Notes: generated from the sequence alone by a model not told the origin. 64,000 nt of DNA from Pseudescherichia sp032055545 (GCA_032055545.1 DAMBQR010000011.1:1-64000); one strand, 5' to 3'; shown: positions 8,574 through 18,575, counted from the first letter of the stretch. Numbers and translations are program-made.

Positions 8574-10328
8574 GGCTGAAAACCAGCTGAGCCAGCGCAG
8601 CGGCCACGGGTAACGATGACGCGCTTCCTGCTGCGTCGCCAGCGTAATACGTTCCTGAATGGTCTGGATCAGGGTGGTTTGCCCTTCGCCTTCCCACACC
8701 AGGTCTGTCAGTAAGGGTAGTGCATCGGCCACGTCATCAATGGCCCAGATAGAAAATTGTTCTGCCTGCACCGCGTCCAGCAGATCCTGATGCAGACAGA
8801 GGTGACGCACGTTAGCGGCAGGAACAATCACCCCCTGCTTGCCAGTCAGGCCCCGATGCTGGCAAATCGCAAAAAAGCCTTCGATCTTCTCATTCAGGCC
8901 GCCCACCGGCTGCGCCCGACCAAACTGATCCACCGAGCCGGTAATGGCGATATGCTGATGCAACGGGACATCGGCCAGGGCGCTGATTAGCGCGCACAGC
9001 TCGGCCATCGAGGCGCTGTCGCCATCTACTTCGCTGTAGGATTGCTCAAAGGTCAGCGACGCGGTGAAGGGCATCTGCTGCTCCAGCTCCAGCTCGGCCA
9101 TCAGGAAGGATTGCATGATCATCATGCCCTTCGCGTGGATGTTGCCTCCCAGCTCGGCTTTTCGCTCGATGTCGTGAAACTCACCGTCGCCGATGTGCAC
9201 CACGCAGCTAATGCGTGACGGCTCGCCATAGGGGCGGGGGTGGCCAGGAAACTCAACTACCGACAGGGCGTTAATCTGCCCAACGCGCTCACCTTCGGTC
9301 TCAATCAGGATCTGCTCAAGGAGGATCTCATCCAGCATACGCTCCGGCAGATAGCCTTCACGCCACTCGCGCTGGGTTAACATGGTCCGCAGCTGCTCGG
9401 CATCGAAGGTGCTCTCTTCGGTAAAGGCGGAGACTTCACGCAGCTGGCGGGCCAGCCACAGCGGGCAAAGAGGGAGCGTCTCCTGATCGTCGGTATAGCG
9501 TACTGCGGCACGGATCAGCACCGGCCAGGCATCCGCAGCAGGTACAGGCAATCCGGCCTGTCCGGCGTTCAGGATCACCCACTGACGCCAGGTGGCAAGA
9601 TCGTCCGCATCGGTAATCTGAATAGTCTCTTCATACTCGCTGTAGATGGACTGGGCAGCCAGGTCCGGCTCCATCTCCTGGAAATCTGCCAGCGACTCGC
9701 GCTCGCCCACCAGGATAACCTTCAGCGTGAGCGGCATAGCGGGCACGCTAACGGGCAGGGGACGGGACTCGTCAAAGGAGACCCAGTCAAAACGCTGACG
9801 GGTGACTATCGACTTCAGACGCATCCAGAGCAGCGGCTGGCTCAGCAGGGTGCGCAGGGAGACGACCAGTATGCCGCCGTTGGCCTGGTGCACCAGCCCT
9901 GGCTCAAGGGCGATCTCGTTATTGAACTGACGCAGGCAGCCAAAGAGCTGCTCGGCCTCTACCCAGTCGGCAACCACCACCTCACTCTGTCCGGCAAAGT
10001 TCGCCTCTCTACTGGCGGCCGGCTTAACGCTCACCGAGCGGCCAGCGACGCTGTACTCAACGCCCACCACCGGCGACGTCGCGGGCTGAAGTTCACGGGC
10101 GGCGGCGGCGATCAGGGCCAGATACTCCGGCTCCTCCGGCGCTTTAGCCAGTAAAAAGCGTGATGATGCAGACGGATGAAGCAGCTGCTCCAGCGCGTAT
10201 TGCAAACGAGGTTGCGTGTCACCAAGAGAAAGCTCAGACTCAAGGTCAACGTCAGACGGTGTAAGCACCTCCTGATAGCTATCGGTATCAGGAACAAGGT
10301 CTTGCCAGGCTAGTTTAGTAATGGTCAA
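8568..10328 (-). CDS. lonH: Lon-like protease LonH (YcbZ)
   Basis: 586 residues, exactly the E. coli YcbZ length. The C-terminal third is a Lon-type proteolytic domain with the Ser of GDSASMAE and the Lys of GGLNEKIEG forming the expected Ser-Lys dyad. The N-terminal region has a degraded AAA-like sequence without a clear Walker A motif, so ATP dependence is doubtful. Its substrates are not well established. It lies directly upstream of fabA on the same strand, and its 3' end overlaps the FadR site of fabA. The ATG start at 10328 gives MTITKLAWQDLVPD as in E. coli. Confidence 0.95.
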   Translation of the reverse strand: MTITKLAWQDLVPDTDSYQEVLTPSDVDLESELSLGDTQPRLQYALEQLLHPSASSRFLLAKAPEEPEYLALIAAAARELQPATSPVVGVEYSVAGRSVSVKPAASREANFAGQSEVVVADWVEAEQLFGCLRQFNNEIALEPGLVHQANGGILVVSLRTLLSQPLLWMRLKSIVTRQRFDWVSFDESRPLPVSVPAMPLTLKVILVGERESLADFQEMEPDLAAQSIYSEYEETIQITDADDLATWRQWVILNAGQAGLPVPAADAWPVLIRAAVRYTDDQETLPLCPLWLARQLREVSAFTEESTFDAEQLRTMLTQREWREGYLPERMLDEILLEQILIETEGERVGQINALSVVEFPGHPRPYGEPSRISCVVHIGDGEFHDIERKAELGGNIHAKGMMIMQSFLMAELELEQQMPFTASLTFEQSYSEVDGDSASMAELCALISALADVPLHQHIAITGSVDQFGRAQPVGGLNEKIEGFFAICQHRGLTGKQGVIVPAANVRHLCLHQDLLDAVQAEQFSIWAIDDVADALPLLTDLVWEGEGQTTLIQTIQERITLATQQEARHRYPWPLRWLSWFSAN

Positions 10329-10513
10329 TGTTGAGGTTTTATCGTCAGCTGTAAAGGGCGAAATTATAGCGTAAGCGGCAATTCAGCACACGCGGAATAG
10401 ATGCTTTTACCGCTAACCCGCTACCGCTTAGCTCACAGGATGTGATTTCTTTTCAGCAGATTGGCAAAAAACTGATATTCTGAACTAAGTTACACGGTAA
10501 CACTGAGATCGCA

Positions 10514-10966
10514 ATGAAATATCAACAACTGGAAAATCTTGAAAGCGGCTGGAAATGGAAGTACCTGGTGAAAAAGCACCGTGAAGGTGAACTCATCACG
10601 CGCTACTTAGAAACCAGTGCGGCTAAAGAGGCTGTCGATTTATTGCTGAAGCTCGAATACGAACCGGTTCGCGTAAACGACTGGATTGCGCAGCACATGA
10701 ATGCCGCGTTAATGAACCGCATGAAGCAAACCATCCGCGCCCGGCGTAAGCGGCACTTCAATGCCGAGCACCAGCACACGCGTAAAAAATCTATCGATCT
10801 GGAGTTTATGGTCTGGCAGCGTCTGGCGGGACTTGCCCAGCGGCGGGGTAAAACCCTGTCAGAAACTATCGTGCAGCTGATTGAAGATGCCGAGCACAAA
10901 GAGAAGTATGCCAGCCAGATGAGCACTCTCAAGCAGGATCTGCAGGCGCTGCTGGGCAAAGAGTAA
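10514..10966 (+). CDS. matP: Ter macrodomain organiser MatP
   Basis: 150 residues, identical in length to E. coli MatP. It has an N-terminal helical bundle (MKYQQLENLESGWKWKYLVKK region), a ribbon-helix-helix DNA-binding segment around RKKSIDLEFMVWQRLA, and a C-terminal coiled coil ending in LLGKE. MatP binds matS sites in the terminus region, condenses the Ter macrodomain and links it to the division machinery through ZapB. It is transcribed divergently from lonH and ends at a bidirectional terminator shared with ompA. Confidence 0.96.
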   Translation: MKYQQLENLESGWKWKYLVKKHREGELITRYLETSAAKEAVDLLLKLEYEPVRVNDWIAQHMNAALMNRMKQTIRARRKRHFNAEHQHTRKKSIDLEFMVWQRLAGLAQRRGKTLSETIVQLIEDAEHKEKYASQMSTLKQDLQALLGKE

Positions 10967-10993
10967 CGCCCTGTTCAGTAAATCGCAGGCAAT

Positions 10994-11020
10994 AAAAAAC
11001 CCCGCATGGCGGGGTTTTTT
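10994..11020. terminator. Bidirectional terminator between matP and ompA
   Basis: Stem CCCCGC/GCGGGG extended by A6 on the left and T6 on the right, which gives a T-run on both strands between convergent genes. Confidence 0.9.
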
Positions 11021-11034
11021 TATAGGACGTGAAC

Positions 11035-12093
11035 TTAAGCCTGCGGCTGAGTCACAACGTCTTTGATACCTTTAACTTCGATCTCTACGCGACGATCCGG
11101 TGCCAGGCAGTCGATCAGTGCAGCGCGAGCTTTCACGTTGTCACAGGTGTTGCCGGTAACCGGGTTAGACTCGCCCATACCACGTGCGGAGATCTTGTTG
11201 GACGGAATACCTTTAGAGATCAGGTAGTCAACAACAGACTGAGCACGTTTCTCGGACAGACCCTGGTTGTAAGCGTCAGAACCGATACGGTCGGTGAAGC
11301 CCAGAACAACAACGGAACCGTCTTTCGGATCCAGGTTGCTCAGCTGGGTGTACATCTGATCCAGAGCCTGCTGGCCTTCTGGTTTCAGAGTCGCTTTGTT
11401 GAAGTTGAACAGTACGTCAGACTTCAGAGTGAAGTGCTTGGTAGAAACCTGCGGAGCCGGAGCCGGAGCCGGTGCAACAACCGGAGCTACGTCTTCCTGC
11501 TGGCCGAAGCGGTAGGAAACACCTACGCTCAGCATACCGTTGTCCTGACGGGTGCCCAGAGTTTTAGCATCGCCAATGTTGTTAACCCACTGGTATTCCA
11601 GACGGGTAGCGATGTCGCGGGTCATTGCCCACTCTACGCCACCAGCGAATACTGGGGAAACACCGGTATCGTGGTCTTTGAAGGATGCGCCAGTGCCAGG
11701 AGCCTGAGCTTTAGCATCTGCACGCCATACCATACCACCCAGGCGGGTGTAGATATCAACGTCGTCAGTGATTGGGTAGCCCAGTTTAGCGGTCAGCTGA
11801 ACGCCCTGAGATTTGAAAGCACCGTTTACGTTGTCGCCTTTGTACGGCTCACGACCTAACCAGTCATAGCCCAGTTCGAAACCAACGTACGGGTTAACCT
11901 GGTAGCCGCCGTATGCGCCAGCGCCCAGCTGGTCTTCACGGGTCGGGCCATTGTTGTCAATGAAGCCGTTGTCGTGGTACTGGGACCAGCCCAGTTTAGC
12001 ACCAGTGTACCAGGTATTATCTTTCGGAGCGGCCTGCGCTACGGTAGCGAAGCCAGCCAGTGCCACTGCAATCGCGATAGCTGTCTTTTTCAT
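11035..12093 (-). CDS. ompA: Outer membrane protein A
   Basis: 352 residues: a 21-residue signal peptide ending VAQA/APKDNTWY, an eight-stranded beta-barrel (to about residue 195), a Pro-Ala hinge (APVVAPAPAPAP) and a C-terminal peptidoglycan-binding OmpA domain with NKATLKPEGQ and a conserved CDNVK...LIDC disulfide pair. It tethers the outer membrane to the wall and is a common phage and colicin receptor. Surface loops, such as the stretch near HDNGFIDNNGPT, differ from E. coli, as is usual between genera. The codon use is strongly biased, as for a very highly expressed gene. Confidence 0.98.
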   Translation of the reverse strand: MKKTAIAIAVALAGFATVAQAAPKDNTWYTGAKLGWSQYHDNGFIDNNGPTREDQLGAGAYGGYQVNPYVGFELGYDWLGREPYKGDNVNGAFKSQGVQLTAKLGYPITDDVDIYTRLGGMVWRADAKAQAPGTGASFKDHDTGVSPVFAGGVEWAMTRDIATRLEYQWVNNIGDAKTLGTRQDNGMLSVGVSYRFGQQEDVAPVVAPAPAPAPQVSTKHFTLKSDVLFNFNKATLKPEGQQALDQMYTQLSNLDPKDGSVVVLGFTDRIGSDAYNQGLSEKRAQSVVDYLISKGIPSNKISARGMGESNPVTGNTCDNVKARAALIDCLAPDRRVEIEVKGIKDVVTQPQA

Positions 12094-12285
12094 TTTTGCG
12101 CCTCGTTATCATCCAAAAATCGCCATGAATTTCTCGCCAGAGAAAACACGGTTAAATCCTTCACCGGGGGCATTGCTCAATATTAACTCTACCGATATCT
12201 TCGGCTTATGCCGAGCACCCCTGGCGATGTAAAGTCTACAACGTAGTTGGAAACTTACAAGTGTGAACTCCGTCAGGCATATGAA
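12094..12285 (-). promoter_or_regulatory. ompA promoter and long 5' leader
   Basis: The minus strand holds TTGTAA-N16-TAGACT (about 12233-12260) followed by a start-point context GCCAGGGG at 12225, which yields a leader of about 132 bases. This matches the well-known E. coli ompA leader that folds into stabilising stem-loops and is the target of small RNAs such as MicA. A TGTGA half-site just upstream (12262-12266) fits a CRP site. The rest of the gap up to sulA (12286-12447) contains no gene I can support. Confidence 0.75.
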
Positions 12286-12447
12286 AAAAAAAGAGTTGTA
12301 GACACAATATTTAACATTTATGACGATAAATTCGCCATCGCAATATCGCAGTTACCGCGCCAGACAAGCTTCGCAAGAGAATTTAGCTTAATGACCAAGG
12401 GCCTGGAATCGGCACAAAATAGATCCCAGGAATTATCTTAATTTTAC

Positions 12448-12957
12448 TTAATGAAACAAATTCGAGTGAATTTTTAAGCCCGATGACTGTCCTGAAGCCT
12501 GAGGATCGAAACGAACCGGCCGCATAATAAAGCCCATTGCATTCCCTTCCTGGGCCGCAGCAGCGAGGCGGCGATGCTCATCTTCCGACAGCGCCTGCGC
12601 ATGCCAGCCGATCACCACGCTGTAGTTCCCCGTCTTTAATGCTTTGATCATCGAGTCCAGCGTACTTTCAGGCGAAAGCTGGCTAATATGCATCAGCTTG
12701 CTGAGGGGCAGACCAGCAGACCGTACCCACGCACGGCTCAATTTTTGCTGCGGCGTCAGCCAGAGCTGCCAGCGGGACTGCTGACTAAGCTGCTGTAAAA
12801 GAGGCAACAGCAGCAGCTGCGTCATCATCGGCTGGTCTTCACGGTAGACCACCTCACTGATAAGACCGGTCGCTGTCACCGGAGCATTAACCTGCGCGCG
12901 GCTGCCTGCGAAAGAAGCGTATTGAGATGAGCGATTAGCAAAGCCTGAAGCGTACAT
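12448..12957 (-). CDS. sulA: SOS cell division inhibitor SulA
   Basis: 169 residues from ATG 12957 (MYASGF), matching the E. coli length; an upstream in-frame ATG at 12963 would add two residues. SulA binds FtsZ and blocks division during DNA damage. The conserved core runs through LISEVVYREDQPMMTQLLLLP and GLPLTKV-like positions, and the C-terminus LKIHSNLFH is the known Lon degradation signal apart from a Tyr-to-Phe change. A near-perfect LexA box lies about 24 bases upstream of the start. It is divergent from sxy, as in E. coli. Confidence 0.95.
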   Translation of the reverse strand: MYASGFANRSSQYASFAGSRAQVNAPVTATGLISEVVYREDQPMMTQLLLLPLLQQLSQQSRWQLWLTPQQKLSRAWVRSAGLPLSKLMHISQLSPESTLDSMIKALKTGNYSVVIGWHAQALSEDEHRRLAAAAQEGNAMGFIMRPVRFDPQASGQSSGLKIHSNLFH

Positions 12958-12980
12958 AGTCATTCCAGCCCTGAGAGTTA

Positions 12981-12996
12981 CTGTATATCTATACAG
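12981..12996 (-). promoter_or_regulatory. LexA box of sulA
   Basis: CTGTATATCTATACAG, with CTG-N10-CAG and one change from the E. coli sulA operator, embedded in a longer TACTG...CAGTA palindrome. Confidence 0.92.
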
Positions 12997-13175
12997 TACC
13001 CCCTAAGCGTTTAAAGATCAACCTCATTTTCTGAAAGCATCTCGCAAATATGGTTTGAATGTACGACGAGATGAAAAATCACCTTGCTGATGTCGGACAA
13101 CTTGCCTATGTTCCTTTTTAACGGATGGCTTAAGAAATAAAAGATATTTTACGCCTTGATTTTAAAGGAATAAGT

Positions 13176-13805
13176 ATGAAAAACGTATCGTATCAAAGGA
13201 TCTATCAATCTCGGGAATATCTTTCGCCGCTGGGGCCTATTCACCACCGTGCACTTTTTGGTGGCTACAGCCTTGCTATTGAGGATACCGTCTTTGCAAT
13301 GGTTGCCGAAGGGGCACTCTATCTGCGCGCTTGTGAGGAGAGCGCATCCTACTGTGTCAACACTCAGGCACCTTTCCTGACCTTTGTGAAGCGGGGCAGG
13401 CCGGTGCTGCTCAACTACTACCGGGTCGATGACAGCCTGTGGCACGATCGCGAAACGCTGCTGACGCTCGGCCACTACTCCCTGGCGGCGGCCCGGCGCG
13501 AAAAGGTCGCAAGATATGCACAAAAGCGCCTTCGGGATCTGCCCAACCTGAACTTTCAGCTCGAGACGCTGCTGTGGGAAGCTGGCGTTAAGGATGAGCA
13601 CAGCCTGAAACAGCTGGGGGCGAAAGCGTGCTGGCTCAGATTAAAAGAGCGCAGCCCGCTGCTGAGTATTAAAGTGCTGTTTGCCCTGGAAGGGGCCATT
13701 GCTGGCCTGCACGAGGCGGCGCTCCCGGCAGATACGCGCCGGGAGCTGACCGTCTGGTTTAAAGAGCTGGAGGCAGAGAGCAGTGTCAATCAGCGGGGAA
13801 CCTGA
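13176..13805 (+). CDS. sxy: CRP-S competence regulator Sxy/TfoX
   Basis: 209 residues, as in E. coli Sxy. It has an N-terminal TfoX domain (about residues 10-95, LFGGYSLAIEDTVFAMV) and a C-terminal TfoX domain (LGAKACWLRL, about 145-200). Sxy directs CRP to CRP-S promoters of competence genes. The start is ATG 13176 after AAAGGAATAAGT; the preceding 180 bases are AT-rich and fit the structured leader known for sxy mRNA. The 3' end overlaps the convergent yccS gene by 16 bases. Confidence 0.93.
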   Translation: MKNVSYQRIYQSREYLSPLGPIHHRALFGGYSLAIEDTVFAMVAEGALYLRACEESASYCVNTQAPFLTFVKRGRPVLLNYYRVDDSLWHDRETLLTLGHYSLAAARREKVARYAQKRLRDLPNLNFQLETLLWEAGVKDEHSLKQLGAKACWLRLKERSPLLSIKVLFALEGAIAGLHEAALPADTRRELTVWFKELEAESSVNQRGT

Positions 13806-15922
13806 TGCTGCAGCTGGCAGATCTCCGGCAGTAACCCAATCAGCAGGCCTATCTGCTGCAGAACCAGCGGGGCTTTGCTTTTAGGATCGGGTTCAAGCTG
13901 GCGGATCCGCTCGGAGAGTGCCGCAAGCTGCTGCCCAACACGAGCTTCATCGGCAGGCTGATGGTGCAGGGCGTCATCGACGTAGCAGACGGCGTCATCC
14001 AGCAGCTGTAAAATCTCTGGCTGCTGGAGCTGCTCCCGGTGCGCCCCTAGCGTAGAGATATAGCTGGTAAAGGTGTGGTTCAGGCAGAGCAGGCGAAAAG
14101 CGACGTCCCGCATCTCCGGAGTGGCGTCCGGCTCGGTGGACATGTTCGACACCAGCGACGCCAGCTCCGCATCGCCATTGTGGGCGTAGCGCCGGGCAAT
14201 ACGGTACGCCAGACGGTTATCGCGCCCCTGGTGGTACTGCTCCAGAATGGCATCCAGATAGCGACAGTTGGCCGCCAGCGCACGCTCCAGCACCCGTGGG
14301 AGGTTACGAAAGCGCCAGTCCGGCCAGATGAAGCTCACTGCCGCCCAGGCGATGGCGCAGCCGATAAGCGTATCGATAATACGCGGGATCGCTACCTCAA
14401 AGCCCTCACCGAGCAGGTTGAAGCAGAGCAGCACCAGCAGGGTAATGAACATCGTAGCATGGGCGTACTGCACGTTGCGGAAGGCGAAGAAGAGCACCCC
14501 GGCGATGACAATCAGCACCAGCTGTCCCTCCAGCGAAGGGACAAAAAGCAGCACCGGCAGCCCCACCGCCACGCCGACCAGCGTGCCGATGATACGCAGC
14601 GTCAGCCGGTGACGGGTTGCGTTATAGTTCGGCTGGCAGACAAACAGGCTGGTCAGCAGGATCCAGTAGCCGTGCTGTAACCCGGTCAGCTGAATAAAGG
14701 CGTAGCCCAGGCAGAGCACTACCGACATGCGTACCGCATGGCGAAACAGGGCCGATTCTGGCGTCAGGTTGCGCTTCAGACGCTGCCAGATATCGTCCAG
14801 GCCGGTCAGGCTGTCATCGGCAAGTTCATTTTCGGTACTCTGCGGCTGCTGCATAAGCGCCTGTTCAGATTCGATGGTCGCCAGCTGGGCGTCAATAGCC
14901 CGAAGGTTATCCCGCACAAAGCTCAGCGCCTCGATATAGTCGGTAGAAATACCCTGGACGCGAGCATGCTCAAGCGCTGCGTCAAGATGAGCAAAGGCAC
15001 GTTCAAATTGCGGGTCGTGCTGATACGGCTCGCGCAGCAGAATAGCCCGGGAGAGCCGGGCGCAGGCCTGCGCCTGCATCGAGAGCATCCGCTGAAAGCG
15101 AAACATCAGGGCGCTATGACGAAAGCGCTCGCGCAGGGCGTGGTATTGAATATGCGACGAGCTGGCGCGCTCGTGGATATCCTGGGCGACGAAATAGTAG
15201 TGCAGCGTGCGCCGGGTGCCGCGCTGGCCGCGATCCCCCCGCAGCCTCGTCAGCAGCGAGGCCTTGGTCTGGTTGAGCGTGGTTACCAGCTGGCCATTGG
15301 CCTGGGCCAGATCGTAGAGCGGGGCCTCGCTCTCACTCTCATCATCATAATCCGGATCGAAAAGGCGTGATTTCTGCTCCAGATAGTTCGCCAGCTGGGC
15401 GTAGCAGCGGGAGAGGTTGTCCTGGAGAGGGCGCACCGGAAACACCAGATGCCCCACTAGCGTGAGCAGGCTGAACCACACCGCCCCCGCCAGCAGCAGC
15501 AGCGGCTGCTGATACCACTGGTCAAAGAGCGAGATCCCCAGCATGGTGTAGATAGCGATCAGCAGTGCGCCAAAGGCGATGGTGGCATAGCGCTGCCCGA
15601 GGCCGCCCAGCAGGATAAACCCGCAGGTAGAGACGATAAGCCCGAGGGCAAACAGCCACGGCCAGGGAAAGAGCAGCTCCACCGAGGCCGAAGCGATAAA
15701 GAACGAGACCAGGGTGATAACCAGGTTGCGCAGCCGCCCGGTTAGCCTATCGTCGAGATCGGCCAGCGCGGCGGCCACCACGCCCAGGGTCAGCGGGATC
15801 GTGAGCTTCACCTCACCCAGCCACCAGGGCAGGGCAACCGTACCGCTCAGGGCGATAAAAATCCTGACGTTATAGAGCCAGGCACTGTTCCATGTGTAAC
15901 GGCGAAGCAGGGGGCTTAACAT
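13790..15922 (-). CDS. yccS: FUSC-family inner membrane protein YccS
   Basis: 710 residues with two sets of about five hydrophobic helices (residues 15-155 and about 400-510) separated by a soluble region, followed by a soluble C-terminal tail. This is the fusaric-acid-resistance/YccS architecture of putative efflux proteins, whose substrate remains unknown. It is the second gene after yccF on the minus strand with about 20 bases between them, so the pair is likely one transcript. The tail overlaps sxy. Confidence 0.92.
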   Translation of the reverse strand: MLSPLLRRYTWNSAWLYNVRIFIALSGTVALPWWLGEVKLTIPLTLGVVAAALADLDDRLTGRLRNLVITLVSFFIASASVELLFPWPWLFALGLIVSTCGFILLGGLGQRYATIAFGALLIAIYTMLGISLFDQWYQQPLLLLAGAVWFSLLTLVGHLVFPVRPLQDNLSRCYAQLANYLEQKSRLFDPDYDDESESEAPLYDLAQANGQLVTTLNQTKASLLTRLRGDRGQRGTRRTLHYYFVAQDIHERASSSHIQYHALRERFRHSALMFRFQRMLSMQAQACARLSRAILLREPYQHDPQFERAFAHLDAALEHARVQGISTDYIEALSFVRDNLRAIDAQLATIESEQALMQQPQSTENELADDSLTGLDDIWQRLKRNLTPESALFRHAVRMSVVLCLGYAFIQLTGLQHGYWILLTSLFVCQPNYNATRHRLTLRIIGTLVGVAVGLPVLLFVPSLEGQLVLIVIAGVLFFAFRNVQYAHATMFITLLVLLCFNLLGEGFEVAIPRIIDTLIGCAIAWAAVSFIWPDWRFRNLPRVLERALAANCRYLDAILEQYHQGRDNRLAYRIARRYAHNGDAELASLVSNMSTEPDATPEMRDVAFRLLCLNHTFTSYISTLGAHREQLQQPEILQLLDDAVCYVDDALHHQPADEARVGQQLAALSERIRQLEPDPKSKAPLVLQQIGLLIGLLPEICQLQHQVPR

Positions 15923-15942
15923 GAGCTACGCATCCTTTCTGG

Positions 15943-16386
15943 TTAAAACCGCGCCCGGGCGTTGGCTTCGCGGGCGGCCTGCGCCGTCTCAACCGACACG
16001 ACCCGCCGTCCAACCGGCCACAGGGCAATGGCGGCAATTTTAAAGTTAGCGATGCCCACCGGAATGCCGATGATGGTCAGGCACTGGGCGATCCCGGCCA
16101 GGATATGCATCACACACAGCCACCAGCCGAAGAGCACCAGCCAGAAAATATTCAGCAGCGTGCCGCCGGTGTTCAACAATACGTTACGGCGGGACGGATC
16201 AAGTTCATCAACGTGGACCGCCTCGTTGCCGTAAGGCACCAGCGACAGTTTGGTAATCTCCCAGCATGATCGGGTCAGCGGCAGCGTAAAGATGAAGATG
16301 ATGCTCAGCAGCGTTGCCACAATCCAGGCCAGCGTCGTAGCAAAGCCGCCCAGGAAGAAGTTAAGAATATTCAGTACAGTACGCAT
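15943..16386 (-). CDS. yccF: YccF family inner membrane protein
   Basis: 147 residues, close to E. coli YccF (148). Three or four hydrophobic segments (LNILNFFLGGFATTLAWIVATLL near the N-terminus, NIFWLVLFGWWLCVMHILAGI in the middle) and the conserved IGIPVGIANFKIAAIALWPVG motif define the YccF/DUF307 family. Function is not established. It precedes yccS in what looks like a two-gene operon, and its promoter region faces helD. Confidence 0.92.
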   Translation of the reverse strand: MRTVLNILNFFLGGFATTLAWIVATLLSIIFIFTLPLTRSCWEITKLSLVPYGNEAVHVDELDPSRRNVLLNTGGTLLNIFWLVLFGWWLCVMHILAGIAQCLTIIGIPVGIANFKIAAIALWPVGRRVVSVETAQAAREANARARF

Positions 16387-16509
16387 AGATCCTCGATGTT
16401 ATCTGCCATGTGAGAAAGGCCCGCTAAGTGTAACGTCTTTTTACGCTGGAGCGTAAATTCTCTGGCGGGTACACTGACGGCAACGTTATGACCAGAGAAA
16501 CGGCACATC

Positions 16510-18564
16510 ATGGAACTGAAAGCGACTTCACTCGGAAAACGTCTGGCCCAACACCCCTACGACCGGGCGATCATGCTTCACGCAGGCATAAAGGTGTCCG
16601 GCGATCGCCATGAGTACCTCATTCCCTATAATCAACTTTTGGCCATTGTCTGCAAGCGTGGACTGGTCTGGGGTGAGCTGGAGTTTGTGCTGGTCGATGA
16701 CAAAGTGGTGCGCCTGCACGGTACCGAGTGGGCGCAGACCCAGCAGTTCTGGCAGCATCTCAATGCCCACTGGCAGGCATGGAGCAACCAGATGAGCGAG
16801 GTGGCCGCAGGCGTATTGCAGGAGACGGTAGAGACCCTCTCCAGCGGCATGAAGGCCAGCCGATGGCTCACCCGCCAGCAGACCACGGGCCTGCAGGATC
16901 GGATCCGTAGTGCCTTTGCGGCGCTGCCGCTGCCGCTGGCCCGTCTCGACGAGTTCGATAACTGCCGCGAGGCGTGGCGGCAGTGTCAGAGCTGGCTGGT
17001 GGATGTGGAGGCCAGCCGGGCAGCGCATAACCGGGAGTACACCCGCAAAATGCTGGTTCAGTACGCGCCGTTTTTTGCCAGCGTCGAATCCTCACCGCTC
17101 AATCCGGCCCAGGCGGAGGCGGTGGTGAACGGCGAGCAGTCGCTGCTGGTGCTGGCGGGGGCGGGCAGCGGCAAGACCTCGGTGCTGGTGGCTCGTGCGG
17201 GCTGGCTATTGATGCGCGGTGAAGCCGCAGCCGATCAGATCCTGCTTCTGGCCTTTGGCCGGAAAGCGGCTGATGAGATGGACGATCGTATCCGCGAACG
17301 GCTTAACACCGATGAGATTGCCGCTCAAACCTTCCATGCCCTGGCGCTCGCCATCATTCAGCACGGCAGCAAAAAGGTGCCCACCGTCAGCGCGCTGGAG
17401 AACGATACCGACGCCCGTCAGACCCTGTTTATCGAGGCCTGGCAGCAGCAGTGCAGCGAGAAAAAAGCCCAAGCGAAGGGTTGGCGGCAGTGGCTGGAGG
17501 AGGAGCTGGCGTGGGAGGTGCCCGAGGGCAACTTCTGGGACGATAAGGCCCTACAGCGTCGCCTTGCCGCACGGCTCGATCGCTGGGTCAGCCTGATGCG
17601 CATGCACGGCGGTGCACAGGCGGAGATGATCGCCAGCGCGCCGGAGGAGGTGCGTAACCTGTTCTCAAAGCGGGTAAAGCTGATGGCTCCGCTGCTCAAG
17701 GCGTGGAAAACGGCGCTCAAGGCGGAAAACGCCGTCGATTTCTCTGGCCTGATCCACCAGGCAATCAATATTCTGGAGAAGGGACGCTTTATTAGTCCCT
17801 GGAAGCATATTCTGGTGGATGAGTTTCAGGATATCTCTCCCCAGCGTGCGGCGCTGCTGGCGGCGCTGCGCAAGCAGAACTCAAACACCACGCTCTTTGC
17901 CGTTGGCGATGACTGGCAGGCGATCTATCGCTTCAGCGGGGCGCAGCTCTCCCTGACCACCGCGTTTCATCACTACTTTGGCGAGGGCGAAAGCTGCGTG
18001 CTGGATACCACCTACCGCTTTACCCACCGTATCGGCGACGTAGCCAACCGCTTTATCCAGCAGAACCCGCACCAGCTCAGAAAGCCGCTCAATAGCCTGG
18101 CGGCAGGGGATAAGAACGCCGTGACGCTGCTGGCCGAGGATCGGCTCGATGCTCTGCTCGATAAGCTCAGCGGTTACGCAAAGCCAGACGAGCGGATCCT
18201 GCTGCTGGCGCGTTACCACTATCTGAAGCCGGCGGTGCTGGAGAAGGCCGCGACCCGCTGGCCTGAATTAACCCTCGACTTTATGACCATTCACGCCAGT
18301 AAAGGGCAGCAGGCAGACTATGTCATTGTGCTGGGGCTGCAGGAGGGTAAGGAGGGCTTTCCGGCCCCGGCGCGGGAGTCGATTATGGAGCAGGCGCTGC
18401 TGCCCGCGGCAGAGGATTACCCTGACGCCGAGGAGCGCCGTCTGCTCTACGTGGCGCTAACCCGCGCCCGCAAGCGCGTCTGGCTGCTGTTCAGTAAAGA
18501 GGCGCCTTCGCCGTTTGTGGAAGATTTAAAAGAGTTAGGCGTAACGGTAGTGCGCAAACCATAG
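16510..18564 (+). CDS. helD: DNA helicase IV HelD
   Basis: 684 residues, the E. coli length. UvrD-like superfamily 1 helicase: Walker A LAGAGSGKTSVLVARAGWL near residue 215, Walker B LVDEFQDIS near 436, GDDWQAIYRFSGA (motif III) and a C-terminal VALTRARKRVWLL motif VI. The 200-residue N-terminal region is typical of helicase IV. It unwinds DNA 3' to 5' and contributes to RecF-pathway recombination. It is transcribed alone and divergently from yccF, with a REP element just after the stop. Confidence 0.95.
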   Translation: MELKATSLGKRLAQHPYDRAIMLHAGIKVSGDRHEYLIPYNQLLAIVCKRGLVWGELEFVLVDDKVVRLHGTEWAQTQQFWQHLNAHWQAWSNQMSEVAAGVLQETVETLSSGMKASRWLTRQQTTGLQDRIRSAFAALPLPLARLDEFDNCREAWRQCQSWLVDVEASRAAHNREYTRKMLVQYAPFFASVESSPLNPAQAEAVVNGEQSLLVLAGAGSGKTSVLVARAGWLLMRGEAAADQILLLAFGRKAADEMDDRIRERLNTDEIAAQTFHALALAIIQHGSKKVPTVSALENDTDARQTLFIEAWQQQCSEKKAQAKGWRQWLEEELAWEVPEGNFWDDKALQRRLAARLDRWVSLMRMHGGAQAEMIASAPEEVRNLFSKRVKLMAPLLKAWKTALKAENAVDFSGLIHQAINILEKGRFISPWKHILVDEFQDISPQRAALLAALRKQNSNTTLFAVGDDWQAIYRFSGAQLSLTTAFHHYFGEGESCVLDTTYRFTHRIGDVANRFIQQNPHQLRKPLNSLAAGDKNAVTLLAEDRLDALLDKLSGYAKPDERILLLARYHYLKPAVLEKAATRWPELTLDFMTIHASKGQQADYVIVLGLQEGKEGFPAPARESIMEQALLPAAEDYPDAEERRLLYVALTRARKRVWLLFSKEAPSPFVEDLKELGVTVVRKP

Positions 18565-18575
18565 CATGACGTTCT

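Noticed and set aside
7978..8697. Extended fabA frame with 66 extra N-terminal residues
   Set aside because: The extension crosses the FabR and FadR sites and the end of lonH; homology and length fix the start at 8499.
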